Source: Helicobacteraceae bacterium (GTDB taxonomy: Bacteria; Campylobacterota; Campylobacteria; Campylobacterales; Sulfurimonadaceae). From it: DNA of 43,067 nt. The notes under the pieces are model-generated. The model had not been told where the DNA came from. It saw nothing but the letters and a program-made list of their open reading frames with translations, and did no database searches. Position numbers and translations under genes: made by a program. The DNA lies in assembly GCA_947498025.1 (NCBI GenBank), contig CANMJR010000024.1, positions 1-43,067 of the forward strand. Direction: 5' to 3'. Shown piece by piece: positions 1 through 7,861 of this stretch. Within the stretch, counting starts at the first letter, position 1, and each line of letters starts with the position of its first letter.

Positions 1-312
1 TTGGTATATCTTTGTTTTTTGATTATGCAGTGATGGAAACTTTTTTTTGAGTAAATTTATCACTTTTATTTGTTGTTTTGGTGTTAGTAACATTGCCTTT
101 TTTAATCTATTATCTGTTAATTGTTTTTGTAAAAATTTTTTATTTGCAGTAGAAACATGTAATTCTTTATTTACCGTCTTTTTATTCTTTTTTATAGTTA
201 TTTTAATTCCGCTATTAATCACTTTATCTCTAGCTTCAATTAGACTTTTTAGATGTTTGTTTTTAAACTCTTCTGCAAAAGGTTTATTTTGTTTTATATC
301 AAGACTTAACAT
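1..312 (-). CDS. Partial gene, partner of the upstream ATPase; product unknown
   Basis: The minus strand is open from an ATG at 312 to the left edge: 104 codons with no stop, so the 3' end is missing. It begins MLSLDIKQNKPF and is lysine-rich, without a recognisable motif in the visible part. The start lies inside the end of the ATPase gene, overlapping it by 14 bases, which argues for translational coupling and a joint function. In similar gene pairs known from other bacteria the second gene often encodes an HNH-type nuclease whose motif lies in the C-terminal half. That half is not in this window, so the nuclease idea is inference only. The plus-strand reading of this stretch is low-complexity hydrophobic and looks like a shadow. 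Confidence 0.6.
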   Translation of the reverse strand, partial: MLSLDIKQNKPFAEEFKNKHLKSLIEARDKVINSGIKITIKKNKKTVNKELHVSTANKKFLQKQLTDNRLKKAMLLTPKQQIKVINLLKKKFPSLHNQKTKIYQ

Positions 313-2185
313 TTTCACTCTTTTGTTTTTTCAGTTGCTCTATTTTTAGATTAATTTTTTCTTGTTGCTTTTGTAACTCTTCTAGTTCATCATCTAAACC
401 AAATTTTTCATTGTACATTTGTTCTAATTTTGTTTGTAAAAAAGGCTCACCAATTATAGAAATAATTAGTTTACAAGTTTTTATTTCATTTTTAGATAAT
501 TGTTCTTTTTTTAACAATGCAATTACTTCATTGATTTTACCTTTTGCAAACTCACCCATAAGCCCATCTTTCATAAAAAAAACATGAGAAAGTAAAGTGT
601 GAATATTCGCTCCAAATGGATTTATATTTACTGTTTCACTTATATTTTCTCCATTTTTGAGAAAAATTATATTTTGTTTCATAAGGTCAGAAAGAATAAA
701 AGGAGAATGAGTAGAAATTATAAAATGAAATTTTTTCTCTCGATTTGAAAATACTTCTATTAAGTAAGTGAGTAATTTTTTTTGCCATTCAGGGTGCATA
801 TCATTCGCTGGTTCATCTAAAATAACAAGTATATTTTTTTGCTCAAAATTATTTAAAATATCTTCAATATAAAAGCGTATTCTAAGTGCCGATTTTTCAC
901 CATTGCTTAAGTCGTTATACTCTGCATTTTTAATATTATCAAAAATAAAAATATTAAAAACATCAAAAGGTATTTTTGTTAATAAATTTACATTTTCTTT
1001 ATTGATATTTTGAATTTTTACTTTAATAGATGTTCTTCCATGTTCTAAAATAGATTCAATTGCTTTTTCTGAGTTGTTTAATATATCTAAATACTCAAAA
1101 TATTTTTTCATCTTTAATAGTTTTGATGGAGATCTGCTCCCTTTTCTTGTACCATCTTGTTCAAAAGAGGAATCGAATAACTTTAAAATATCTTCTTTTT
1201 TACTTTTTATCTGAGTATCTAATTTATCGAATGATTCGCAGGTTTCAACTAAGTTTAATACTTCATTCCGTTTTTCTTTTAAGTTATTATTTGTAAAAAT
1301 CAAGTGTACTATTGAATAATATATTAAAAACTTTAAATATTTTTGTGTCGTTAAATTAGACTCACGAATATTTTTTAAATTACTAAAATTTTCAAATAAA
1401 GCATCATCTAACTTTTGTCTAAATTCAATTTGAGACGGATTAAAATAATTTGTAGATAAAATAGACGATTGATTAGAAATTAAAGATTCTAAAATTTTAA
1501 TTTTATCATATTCAAAATTTGTAAGAATGTTGTCATTGCCATCTGTACCATCTTTTTTAGGAACACAACGAATCATCAATTCATTTTCATCATATAACTC
1601 TTTAATATTTACTAAAGAATTTGGAGAGCTATTACTCATACTTTTTTCACGGACATACGGACGAAAGCATGAAAAAGAGTAATCATAATGTAAAACAAAT
1701 AATTGTTTTTTTAATTCTTCACATTGATTAAGTAAAAATTCAAGATTACTAGCTTCTATTTTTTTTTGTTGGCATAACAGTCTTGTATTATTTACAATAG
1801 TTACTTCTGTATCAGCTTTTGTTTTACCAATGATATACAAGTTTGATGCATCAGCAAGAATAAAATAAATTGTTTCAGCAAAATATAAATGTTGAATATA
1901 TTCAGCCTGTGTTTTAGTTGAATTTTGTTCTTGAGTTTTTGATAAAAAAATAAAGAAACCATCTAATGTTTCTATTAACATTTCAATAAGACTACTCTTT
2001 CCACTCCCATTCTCTCCAACAACTGCTGTAACATTAATATTATCAGCAAAAAAGTTTTCTATATGTTCTTTTGGTTTGATGTCTAACACTCCATCCTTAT
2101 ACTTACATGTAAACCTCGGCGAAAAGTTAAACCCTTGCTTTTCAATATTTTTATACTTTTCAACCCACAAATAAACTAGTTCCAT
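299..2185 (-). CDS. AAA/ABC-type ATPase (OLD/RecF-like, AAA_15/AAA_21 group), candidate defence ATPase
   Basis: This is a 628-residue ATPase of the SMC/RecF-like class. Visible motifs are Walker A GENGSGKSS at residues 57-65, an ABC signature-like LSNGEKSALR shortly before Walker B, Walker B ILVILDEPANDMHPEW near residue 450-465, and the H-loop ISTHSPF some 30 residues later. Between Walker A and the signature is a long insert (about 350 residues) with heptad-like helices; the C-terminus ends in a lysine/glutamate-rich coiled coil. Proteins of this build power several anti-phage systems (Septu PtuA, AbiL, PARIS AriA) and act with an effector encoded next door, which fits the overlapping downstream gene. 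The start ATG directly follows the stop of the upstream fragment (TAG-ATG). The gene is clearly more AT-rich than the housekeeping part of the window, a sign of transfer. The ATPase class is secure; the defence role is inference. Confidence 0.85.
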   Translation of the reverse strand: MELVYLWVEKYKNIEKQGFNFSPRFTCKYKDGVLDIKPKEHIENFFADNINVTAVVGENGSGKSSLIEMLIETLDGFFIFLSKTQEQNSTKTQAEYIQHLYFAETIYFILADASNLYIIGKTKADTEVTIVNNTRLLCQQKKIEASNLEFLLNQCEELKKQLFVLHYDYSFSCFRPYVREKSMSNSSPNSLVNIKELYDENELMIRCVPKKDGTDGNDNILTNFEYDKIKILESLISNQSSILSTNYFNPSQIEFRQKLDDALFENFSNLKNIRESNLTTQKYLKFLIYYSIVHLIFTNNNLKEKRNEVLNLVETCESFDKLDTQIKSKKEDILKLFDSSFEQDGTRKGSRSPSKLLKMKKYFEYLDILNNSEKAIESILEHGRTSIKVKIQNINKENVNLLTKIPFDVFNIFIFDNIKNAEYNDLSNGEKSALRIRFYIEDILNNFEQKNILVILDEPANDMHPEWQKKLLTYLIEVFSNREKKFHFIISTHSPFILSDLMKQNIIFLKNGENISETVNINPFGANIHTLLSHVFFMKDGLMGEFAKGKINEVIALLKKEQLSKNEIKTCKLIISIIGEPFLQTKLEQMYNEKFGLDDELEELQKQQEKINLKIEQLKKQKSENVKS

Positions 2186-2545
2186 CTATTCCTCATCTCT
2201 CATCATTCCAAGTTCCAAAACATCTCTCTCAATCTCCGCCTTCAACTCTTCTTCACTCGGCAAATACAACTGATATTTCGACACGAACAGATTTTCATTG
2301 TCGTTTAAAACGGAGTATTTTACGACTGTATTGTCTTTGTCTGCACTGAGTATGATTCCGATGGTCGGGTTATCGTTTTTTTCTTTTTCCATGTCGTCAT
2401 ACATTCGCACATACATGTCCATCTGACCTACATCTTGGTGGGTCAGTTTGCCTTTTTTGAGGTCTATTATGACAAAACATTTCAAGATGTAATTGTAAAA
2501 AACTTGTTTATGAGAAGGTGACTGTAAAAATTGATTTAGTTGCAT
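2186..2545 (-). pseudogene. C-terminal remnant of a DUF1016/YhcG-type PDDEXK nuclease
   Basis: The 119-residue reading frame matches only the last third of YhcG/DUF1016 proteins, which are normally about 330-370 residues. It has the typical FVIIDLKKGKL strand carrying the D-x-K part of the PD-(D/E)XK site, then GQMDMYVRMYDD and NPTIGIILSADKDN. The N-terminal DUF1016 domain and the first catalytic acidic residue (in the family's F-x-IDLLFY segment) are absent. The first dozen residues (MQLNQFLQSPSHK) do not look like the family, so the breakpoint lies just before VFYNYILKCF. The reading frame begins inside the end of the toxin gene. It is probably inactive, a scar of a deletion joining this gene to the toxin-antitoxin module. 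Confidence 0.7.
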
Positions 2546-2835
2546 GAGAAACCTTGATTGTTGTCATATTTTTCATGATGAATAAGTGCAAAAACAGAAA
2601 TTGTCTCATCTTCAATTATATAAATAATCGTGTAACCCTTAAATATCAAGTCTCTAATGTTCTCATCTTTATGATAGATTGATTTTCTATGTTTATATGG
2701 CATATGTGAAATATCTTTACATGATGCAAACAACTCGTTTTTAAATTTTCTAGCTGAGCGAGGGTTGTCTTTTGCTATATATTCTAGCTTTAGAGCCAAA
2801 GAGTGAATGAAACTCTCTTCAAATCTAATGTTCAT
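2536..2835 (-). CDS. RelE/ParE-family toxin
   Basis: A 99-residue protein with the RelE/ParE fold pattern: an N-terminal helix pair (residues about 5-45, with NPRSARKFKNEL typical of the family), then the strand run DENIRDLIFKGYTIIYIIEDETISVFALIHHEK. Family members are either ribosome-dependent mRNA endonucleases or gyrase poisons; the sequence alone does not say which. It is encoded downstream of, and overlaps by 11 bases, the antitoxin gene, the usual order for Phd/YefM-RelE modules. Its 3' end overlaps the nuclease remnant by 10 bases, so the last residues may derive from the junction. Confidence 0.8.
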   Translation of the reverse strand: MNIRFEESFIHSLALKLEYIAKDNPRSARKFKNELFASCKDISHMPYKHRKSIYHKDENIRDLIFKGYTIIYIIEDETISVFALIHHEKYDNNQGFSCN

Positions 2836-3142
2836 ACGCTTTTATCGCCGCATCAAGCTTAGCCTCTGTTTCTTCAATAGAGTAAAATTTAGCCGTACCG
2901 CTTTTTATTTTTTCTACTTGAGAAGCTACAAACTTTCTATCTTCTTCAAAGAGTGCTTTTTGAACCTCTTTTTGAATCATTTTTTCAAAATCTTCACTTT
3001 TTAAAAGTATAAAATCAAGTTTGTTATTTTTTAAAATACCTACTTTCTCCAACTCATTTTTATAGAGCTTTGATGTTATTGTTGCAAAATTTTTTGCAAC
3101 TTCTGTTGCACTAAACAGTTCATTTGTATTGTAAGACACCAT
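2825..3142 (-). CDS. Phd/YefM-type antitoxin
   Basis: A 105-residue protein with an N-terminal Phd/YefM-like segment (LFSATEVAKNFATITSKLYKNELEKVGILKNN, described here in part) in which a short helix-strand unit is followed by IDFILLKSEDFEKM-like residues, then a charged, probably disordered C-terminal tail that would wrap the toxin. It should neutralise the partner encoded 3' of it and repress the operon by binding the repeats just upstream. An AAGGAG ribosome binding site sits 7-8 bases before the ATG. It is first in the operon, the normal order for this class. Confidence 0.8.
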   Translation of the reverse strand: MVSYNTNELFSATEVAKNFATITSKLYKNELEKVGILKNNKLDFILLKSEDFEKMIQKEVQKALFEEDRKFVASQVEKIKSGTAKFYSIEETEAKLDAAIKAYEH

Positions 3143-3154
3143 AATACTACTCCT

Positions 3155-3185
3155 TATATTGCATATAATTTTGCATATTATACAA
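3155..3185 (-). promoter_or_regulatory. Promoter/operator of the toxin-antitoxin operon
   Basis: Read on the minus strand, a TATAAT-like -10 element overlaps two direct copies of ATATGCAA (plus-strand TTGCATAT at 3159-3166 and 3171-3178, 12 bases apart), followed by AAGGAG and the antitoxin ATG. Phd/YefM antitoxins autoregulate by binding short repeats in this position, so these are the likely operator. No binding data are available. Confidence 0.5.
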
Positions 3186-3263
3186 AACTTTACTAACTAC
3201 AATGCCTATTTTAAGCTCTATTTTCTAATGTATTTGACCCTTGATTTGTGAAGAATTTTTCAC

Positions 3264-4602
3264 TCATGCTTTCGCCTTGCTCCCGTAAAACCAGTAAATA
3301 GCCATGCCTATCGCTGACCAGCCTATAAATCGCATCCATGTCTCAAACGGCAGTCCAGCCATCGTGAAGATGATGAGGATAAAACTTAGAGGCATGAGTA
3401 TTTTGAATGCCGGCATCTGGAACTCCGGTTTCATGCTCTTTTGTTTTCGCAACACTATTATCGCAACACTCACCATCAAATAGGCAAAAAGGGTTCCTAT
3501 GTTTACAAGTTCTGCCAAAGTTTTAAGGGGTATAAGCCCCGCCGATGATTGTCGCTTTAAAGGGTGTGTTGTATTTTGGATGAAGCTCGCTCAAGCTCTT
3601 CGTAATAAGCCCGTCTCGTGAGAGTGCAAACAGAATTCTCGTAAACCCTAATCCCATAACAAGCATGACGGTCGTAATCGTAATCACCGCACCCAGAGCA
3701 ATGACATTTGCGGCGAACGGTTCGTTGACTTTGTAGAGTGCAAACGCCAATGCATCGGGAACATTAAGCTCTTGGTAAGGAACAATCGCCGTGAGGGTGA
3801 AGCTCACCAAAATGAAGAAAACAACGCTGAGAATGAGTGACAAAATAAGTCCCCATGGGATATTCTTTCTCGGGTTTTTTGTCTCTTCTGCCACGGTGCT
3901 GATTGCGTCAAAGCCCAAATATGCAAACATGATGAGTGAAGAGGCATGCCAAACACCCTCCCATCCGAAAGGCATAAAGTTGCTCAAATTGTTAAAATCA
4001 ACATGCGGCAAACCAACAAATACAAAGACCGATAACACGATGAGTTTGATGAAAACTATGACTGTATTGACTCTTGCACTCTCTTTGATACCAATCGCCA
4101 AAAGAACGAAAATAAGTAACACAATGCTGAATGCACTGATGTCGATGTATGTGCCGTTTGCAGGGCTGAATGCACCGCTAAGCGCATGCGGCATTGTGAT
4201 GCCCATGCTATTTTCTAAAAAGCGTCTTAAATATCCAGACCAGCCCGTCGCCACCGCTGCAGTTGCAACGCCGTATTCAAGGAGAAGATTCCACCCGACA
4301 AACCATGCAAACATTTCACCCAAACTTGCAAATGTAAAACTATAGGCACTTCCGGCAACGGGATATGCGGAGCTGAGTTCTGCATAAATAAGAGCAACAA
4401 TTGCAATCATCACACCGCTGAGCAAGAAGGATAAAATTATCGCTGGACCTGCCATGGTTGCGGCTGCCTGACCTGTTATTACAAAAATTCCCGAGCCTAT
4501 AACCGCACCAACACCTATAAATGTAACATCCAAAAGTCCAAGCTTTCTCTCGAAACTTCCGCCGCTGCCCGAGAGGTCTTTTTTGTAAAACAGATTCCGC
4601 AT
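3264..4602 (-). pseudogene. APC-family amino-acid permease, disrupted by an out-of-frame deletion
   Basis: Two reading frames together make one APC-superfamily (YfnA/CAT-like) permease. The first (3523-4602, 359 residues) carries the family start KLGLLDVTFIGVGAVIGSGIF and runs through about nine membrane segments to HPKYNTPFKATIIGG, then stops. The second (3264-3518) continues with AELVNIGTLFAYLMVSVAIIVLRKQ and the last membrane segments. In intact relatives the two parts are joined by a short membrane stretch (KATI-I-T-G about nine residues A-G-F-I-P-L). Here GLIPLKTLAELVNIG is readable in the other frame directly after the stop, so about eight codons plus one frame step are missing, between two short GGCGG/GCAGGG-like sequences. 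Either this is a natural deletion or an assembly fault. Without repair, the product lacks its last membrane segments. Confidence 0.8.
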
Positions 4603-4791
4603 GTGTTGCCCTTAATAAAATTATTATGAATTTATAGGTTGATTTTAAAGGGTATTATTATAGTGAAAGAGGCTTAAATATGAGGTAATTTGTTATTGAA
4701 TCAAATTTAGATAGAAATATTTTGCTATTAGAAAAACCTAAGATTTTATATATTGATACTTTCCTGATATGATCTCTGCTACACTTCCGGC

Positions 4792-6855
4792 ATGAAAAAC
4801 ACTATCCTTTTATATATCGCCATTATCGCTTTTTTCGGTAGCGGAATCGCCTATGTCCTCCATATAGGAAGCAACTTAGAGAGTGCAACCATCTTATATG
4901 CTGTTCTGCCCCATACAACGCTAAGTTCAGGTTTGATTGAAAATTTCCTGAAGCAATTACACCATCCGTTAGCTCTTTTGCTGATTCAGATTATTGTGAT
5001 TATGGTAGCTACCCGTTTTTTCGGTTTTTTAGTCTCTTTTGTCGCACAGCCTACGGTTGTAGGAGAAATTATCGCAGGAATAATCCTTGGACCATCCTTG
5101 TTGGGGCTATTTTTTCCTGAATTTTCTATCCTTTTATTCCCAAAAGAGTCATTGAGCAATCTCAGTCTCATCAGTCAGCTCGGGTTAATCTTTTTCATGT
5201 TTGTCGTCGGAATGGAACTTGATTTCGAAAAAATAAAAAAACAATCAAGTGCTTCGGTTTTTATCAGTCATGCCAGTATTATCTTCCCTTTCTTCTTAGG
5301 AGTAGTCCTATCCTACTGGCTCTATCCTCTGTTTGCTCCCAAAAATGTTTTGTTCATGCCGTTTGCCCTTTTTATCGGGATTGCCATGAGTATCACTGCC
5401 TTTCCTGTTTTAGCCCGTATTATCAAAGAAAAAAATCTCACAGATACCCGCTACGGCGCGATGGCAATTACCTGCGCCGCAACGGATGACATCACCGCAT
5501 GGTATATTTTAGCCCTCATAATCACCCTCTCGATTTCCGGAACACTAGGCTCATCCCTATTTTTATTACTCTTTATCGCTCTGTATATTGTTATTATGTT
5601 TTATGGCATTCGTCCTCTTCTCGCTAAAATTGGGCGTACTCAAAGTGAACGGCTCAGTATGAATGGTATGTCAGCCATCGTGGTCTTGCTCCTCATCTCT
5701 TCACTGATTACCGAAGCAATCGGCATTCACGCCCTATTCGGTGCTTTTATGGCGGGAACCATGATGCCCTCTTCTGCAACTTCTAGACTCAAAGAGCTGA
5801 TTGCTTCGCGTTTGGAATATGTCAGTCTTCTCGTATTACTCCCTCTATTTTTTGCCCTTACCGGGCTTCGAGCAGAGATTGGACTGCTCAATACGAGTGA
5901 TGCATGGCTTGTTTGCGGACTCATTATCATTGTTGCCGTCACTGGAAAATTGTTTGGAAGTTCGTTAGCGTCAAAATTTATGGGCTTTAATTGGCGGGAT
6001 TCCTTTGCGTTGGGAATACTGATGAACACGCGAGGATTAATGGAACTAGTTGTATTAAACATCGGCTATGATATGGGGATTCTCTCGACGGAACTCTTTA
6101 CAATGTTTGTCATCATGGCACTGGTAACCACTTTTATGACCGGACCGATATTGACCTTATTAACCAAAGATTCGAAACAAGATCGTATTGTTGCTACCAT
6201 GCAAAAAAGTTTACTTGACCTTTTATCCCACGAACTTAGAACCCCTTTAACACTTATTCTAGGTGCTGCTACTAATCTTGCAAATCGAAATTTCATCCTT
6301 GCAGCAAACGACAAGGAAGCCATGATTCAAACCATTGTAGAGGGGTCACGCCGTATGGAAAAAGTAATAGACAACCTACTCGTCAATGCACGCTTTCGTG
6401 AGCAAAGAACACCTCTAAATATGACGATGGGACGATTGGAGGAGGTGGTTTCATCTGCATTATCTATAGCCGAAAATGACTGGCATCGACAAGCTAAACT
6501 CTCTTTAAGTGCCGATTTTCCACCTATTACGGCAGATTTTACTCTGCTTCAATTAGCAATTGGAAATCTACTGGACAATGCATTTAAATATGGTGATGAG
6601 GTAAGCGTCGAGATGACATTTGCATTTAATGAACTCTATTTAGTAATTTGCAATAACGGAAATCTCCCCTCAGCCGATACAATTAGCACACTTGGTACTA
6701 CCTCAGGTCGGTTGGATAATGCTCAAGGTAAACCGGGGTCGGGGATTGGTTTACGGCTTTCTCAAACCATTATCGAAGCACATGGTGGAAAATTGATGAT
6801 AGAGATGGAAAATGACCATTTTTGTGTTCGGGTGACACTGCGCGGTGAATCATGA
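4792..6855 (+). CDS. CHX/Kef-type cation:proton antiporter fused to a KdpD-like histidine kinase
   Basis: A 687-residue fusion. Residues about 1-455 form a CPA2 Na+(K+)/H+ exchanger domain with 12-13 hydrophobic segments. Family marks include VGEIIAGIILGPSLLG, the substrate-site region AITCAATDDITAW, and GILMNTRGLMELVVLNIG, which resembles CHX/Kef exchangers. Residues about 470-687 are a complete kinase core: H-box LLSHELRTPLT with His480, N-box GNLLDNAFKYG, and G2 box GKPGSGIGLRLSQ; the G1 box reads ICNNG rather than D-x-G. The H-box and the next helix resemble KdpD more than other kinases. There is no PAS or HAMP, so the transporter domain itself must be the sensor, as in CbrA/PrlS where a sodium-solute symporter domain plays this role. 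The gene overlaps its regulator by four bases (ATGA). Likely role: reporting K+/Na+ or pH status. Ion specificity is unknown. Confidence 0.88.
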   Translation: MKNTILLYIAIIAFFGSGIAYVLHIGSNLESATILYAVLPHTTLSSGLIENFLKQLHHPLALLLIQIIVIMVATRFFGFLVSFVAQPTVVGEIIAGIILGPSLLGLFFPEFSILLFPKESLSNLSLISQLGLIFFMFVVGMELDFEKIKKQSSASVFISHASIIFPFFLGVVLSYWLYPLFAPKNVLFMPFALFIGIAMSITAFPVLARIIKEKNLTDTRYGAMAITCAATDDITAWYILALIITLSISGTLGSSLFLLLFIALYIVIMFYGIRPLLAKIGRTQSERLSMNGMSAIVVLLLISSLITEAIGIHALFGAFMAGTMMPSSATSRLKELIASRLEYVSLLVLLPLFFALTGLRAEIGLLNTSDAWLVCGLIIIVAVTGKLFGSSLASKFMGFNWRDSFALGILMNTRGLMELVVLNIGYDMGILSTELFTMFVIMALVTTFMTGPILTLLTKDSKQDRIVATMQKSLLDLLSHELRTPLTLILGAATNLANRNFILAANDKEAMIQTIVEGSRRMEKVIDNLLVNARFREQRTPLNMTMGRLEEVVSSALSIAENDWHRQAKLSLSADFPPITADFTLLQLAIGNLLDNAFKYGDEVSVEMTFAFNELYLVICNNGNLPSADTISTLGTTSGRLDNAQGKPGSGIGLRLSQTIIEAHGGKLMIEMENDHFCVRVTLRGES

Positions 6856-7532
6856 CGCCCCATATCCTGATTATAGACGATGATCCATCCATCCGCCGTT
6901 TGCTTGCGATGACACTGGCATTCGCAGGATTTATGACGGAAACGGCGGCGACAGGAAAAGATGGGTTAAAAAAAGGCTCTGATAAACATTTCGATTTGAT
7001 TCTACTTGATTTGGGATTGCCGGATATGAGCGGTGTAAAGTTTTTAGAGCGTTATCGTAAAGATGAAGAAACTCCCGTGATTATCGTATCTGCAATCCAT
7101 GATGAATTAGACAAAATAGCTGCGCTGAATGCCGGAGCCGATGATTATGTGACCAAACCTTTTAGTACAGATGAACTTATTGCCCGCATACAAGCAAATT
7201 TGCGTCGTTTACTTCCGACATCGACTATCCCATCACTTTTAGTTGTCGGTGCAATAACGATGGATATATCATGTAGAGTAGTTACAATCGATAACATAAG
7301 TATCAAACTCACGCCCAAAGAGTTTAAACTTCTCCGAGTTTTTATGGAAAACCACGGTAAAGCACTTACCCATTCATGGCTTTTAAAAACTATATGGGGA
7401 ATCGGTTATCAGCATGAGACGCACTATTTGCGTGTTTTCATCAATCAACTACGCCAAAAAATAGAAGCAGATCCCACCCGTCCGAAGCGAATCGTCACAG
7501 AAACGGGAATTGGCTATCGGTTTGTTGGATAA
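6852..7532 (+). CDS. KdpE-like OmpR-family response regulator
   Basis: A 226-residue regulator. The receiver domain (1-120) has the acidic pocket IIDDD, phospho-acceptor Asp53 in LILLDLGLPDMSG, a Ser in IIVSA and the switch Lys in YVTKPF. The winged helix (about 130-226) has LTPKEFKLLRVF, the recognition region and the terminal TETGIGYRFVG. The segments KIAALNAGADDY, HYLRVFINQLRQKIE and TETGIGYRF closely follow KdpE. It is coupled to the antiporter-kinase by a four-base overlap and should be its phosphorylation partner. Neither a kdpFABC operon nor another K+ transporter lies in the window, so its targets are not known; the adjacent antiporter gene itself is one possibility. Confidence 0.9.
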   Translation: MTPHILIIDDDPSIRRLLAMTLAFAGFMTETAATGKDGLKKGSDKHFDLILLDLGLPDMSGVKFLERYRKDEETPVIIVSAIHDELDKIAALNAGADDYVTKPFSTDELIARIQANLRRLLPTSTIPSLLVVGAITMDISCRVVTIDNISIKLTPKEFKLLRVFMENHGKALTHSWLLKTIWGIGYQHETHYLRVFINQLRQKIEADPTRPKRIVTETGIGYRFVG

Positions 7533-7636
7533 TACGTTATTTAAATATTTTATTAGGAGATTAAAGTTTTCACATGTACCCGAGCGAAACGACAACTAGC
7601 CTAACTGGCGTTAGACCATGTGAGCAACTAAATTGC

Positions 7637-7714
7637 GAATCGGTATGCCCTCGGGGTGCAAAGGCATTTGGAAATAAAAGAAGATTACTTAACTTTTTCT
7701 AAATATTCACAATC
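7637..7714. repeat. Direct repeat, copy 1: partial duplicate of the efp 3' end and its downstream stem
   Basis: Bases 7685-7714 are identical over 30 bases to 10539-10568, the last nine codons and stop of efp. Homology continues leftward with gaps: both copies have GTATGCC, a spacer of 11-15 bases, GGCAT and GGAAATA before the efp end. This copy has no efp gene attached, so it is a duplicated fragment. Together with copy 2 it brackets the segment that holds hrpB and two truncated genes. Confidence 0.75.
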
Positions 7715-7762
7715 CAGAGTATAAACTGCTACAATCCCATAAAATAACTTAAAGAACAAACG

Positions 7763-7861
7763 ATGAAAATAGCCATCCCGGTAAAAGATGAGAATTTAAC
7801 ATTTTTCGGCAATGCAGGACATACTCCAAACTTTGCTATATTTGATATGAACGGAGTATGA
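7763..7861 (+). pseudogene. Truncated NifX/NafY-like (dinitrogenase Fe-Mo cofactor) domain protein
   Basis: An ATG-started frame of 32 residues reads MKIAIPVKDENLTFFGNAG and then HTPNFAIFDMNGV. This is the N-terminal strand pattern of NifX/NafY/NifB-C-terminal-like domains, which bind iron-sulfur or Fe-Mo clusters and are usually 100-130 residues. The frame stops immediately afterwards, the stop overlapping the hrpB start by ATGA. The last two thirds are missing. It appears to be a remnant left by a deletion that joined it to hrpB; it may still serve as a leader that couples translation to hrpB. Confidence 0.6.

Noticed and set aside
47-349. Plus-strand frame of 100 codons at the left edge
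   Set aside because: Low-complexity hydrophobic/Phe-rich product, fully antisense to a better minus-strand frame that overlaps the ATPase gene.
3791-4345. Plus-strand 184-codon frame inside the permease
   Set aside because: Shadow of the permease; composition is that of an antisense reading of membrane segments.
4986-6323. Three minus-strand frames within the antiporter-kinase gene
   Set aside because: Antisense shadows of a gene with clear family motifs; no ribosome binding sites.
7533-7762. A tRNA or known riboswitch in the gap before hrpB
   Set aside because: Stems are present but no cloverleaf with a T-loop GTTCRA sequence or recognisable riboswitch core could be made.
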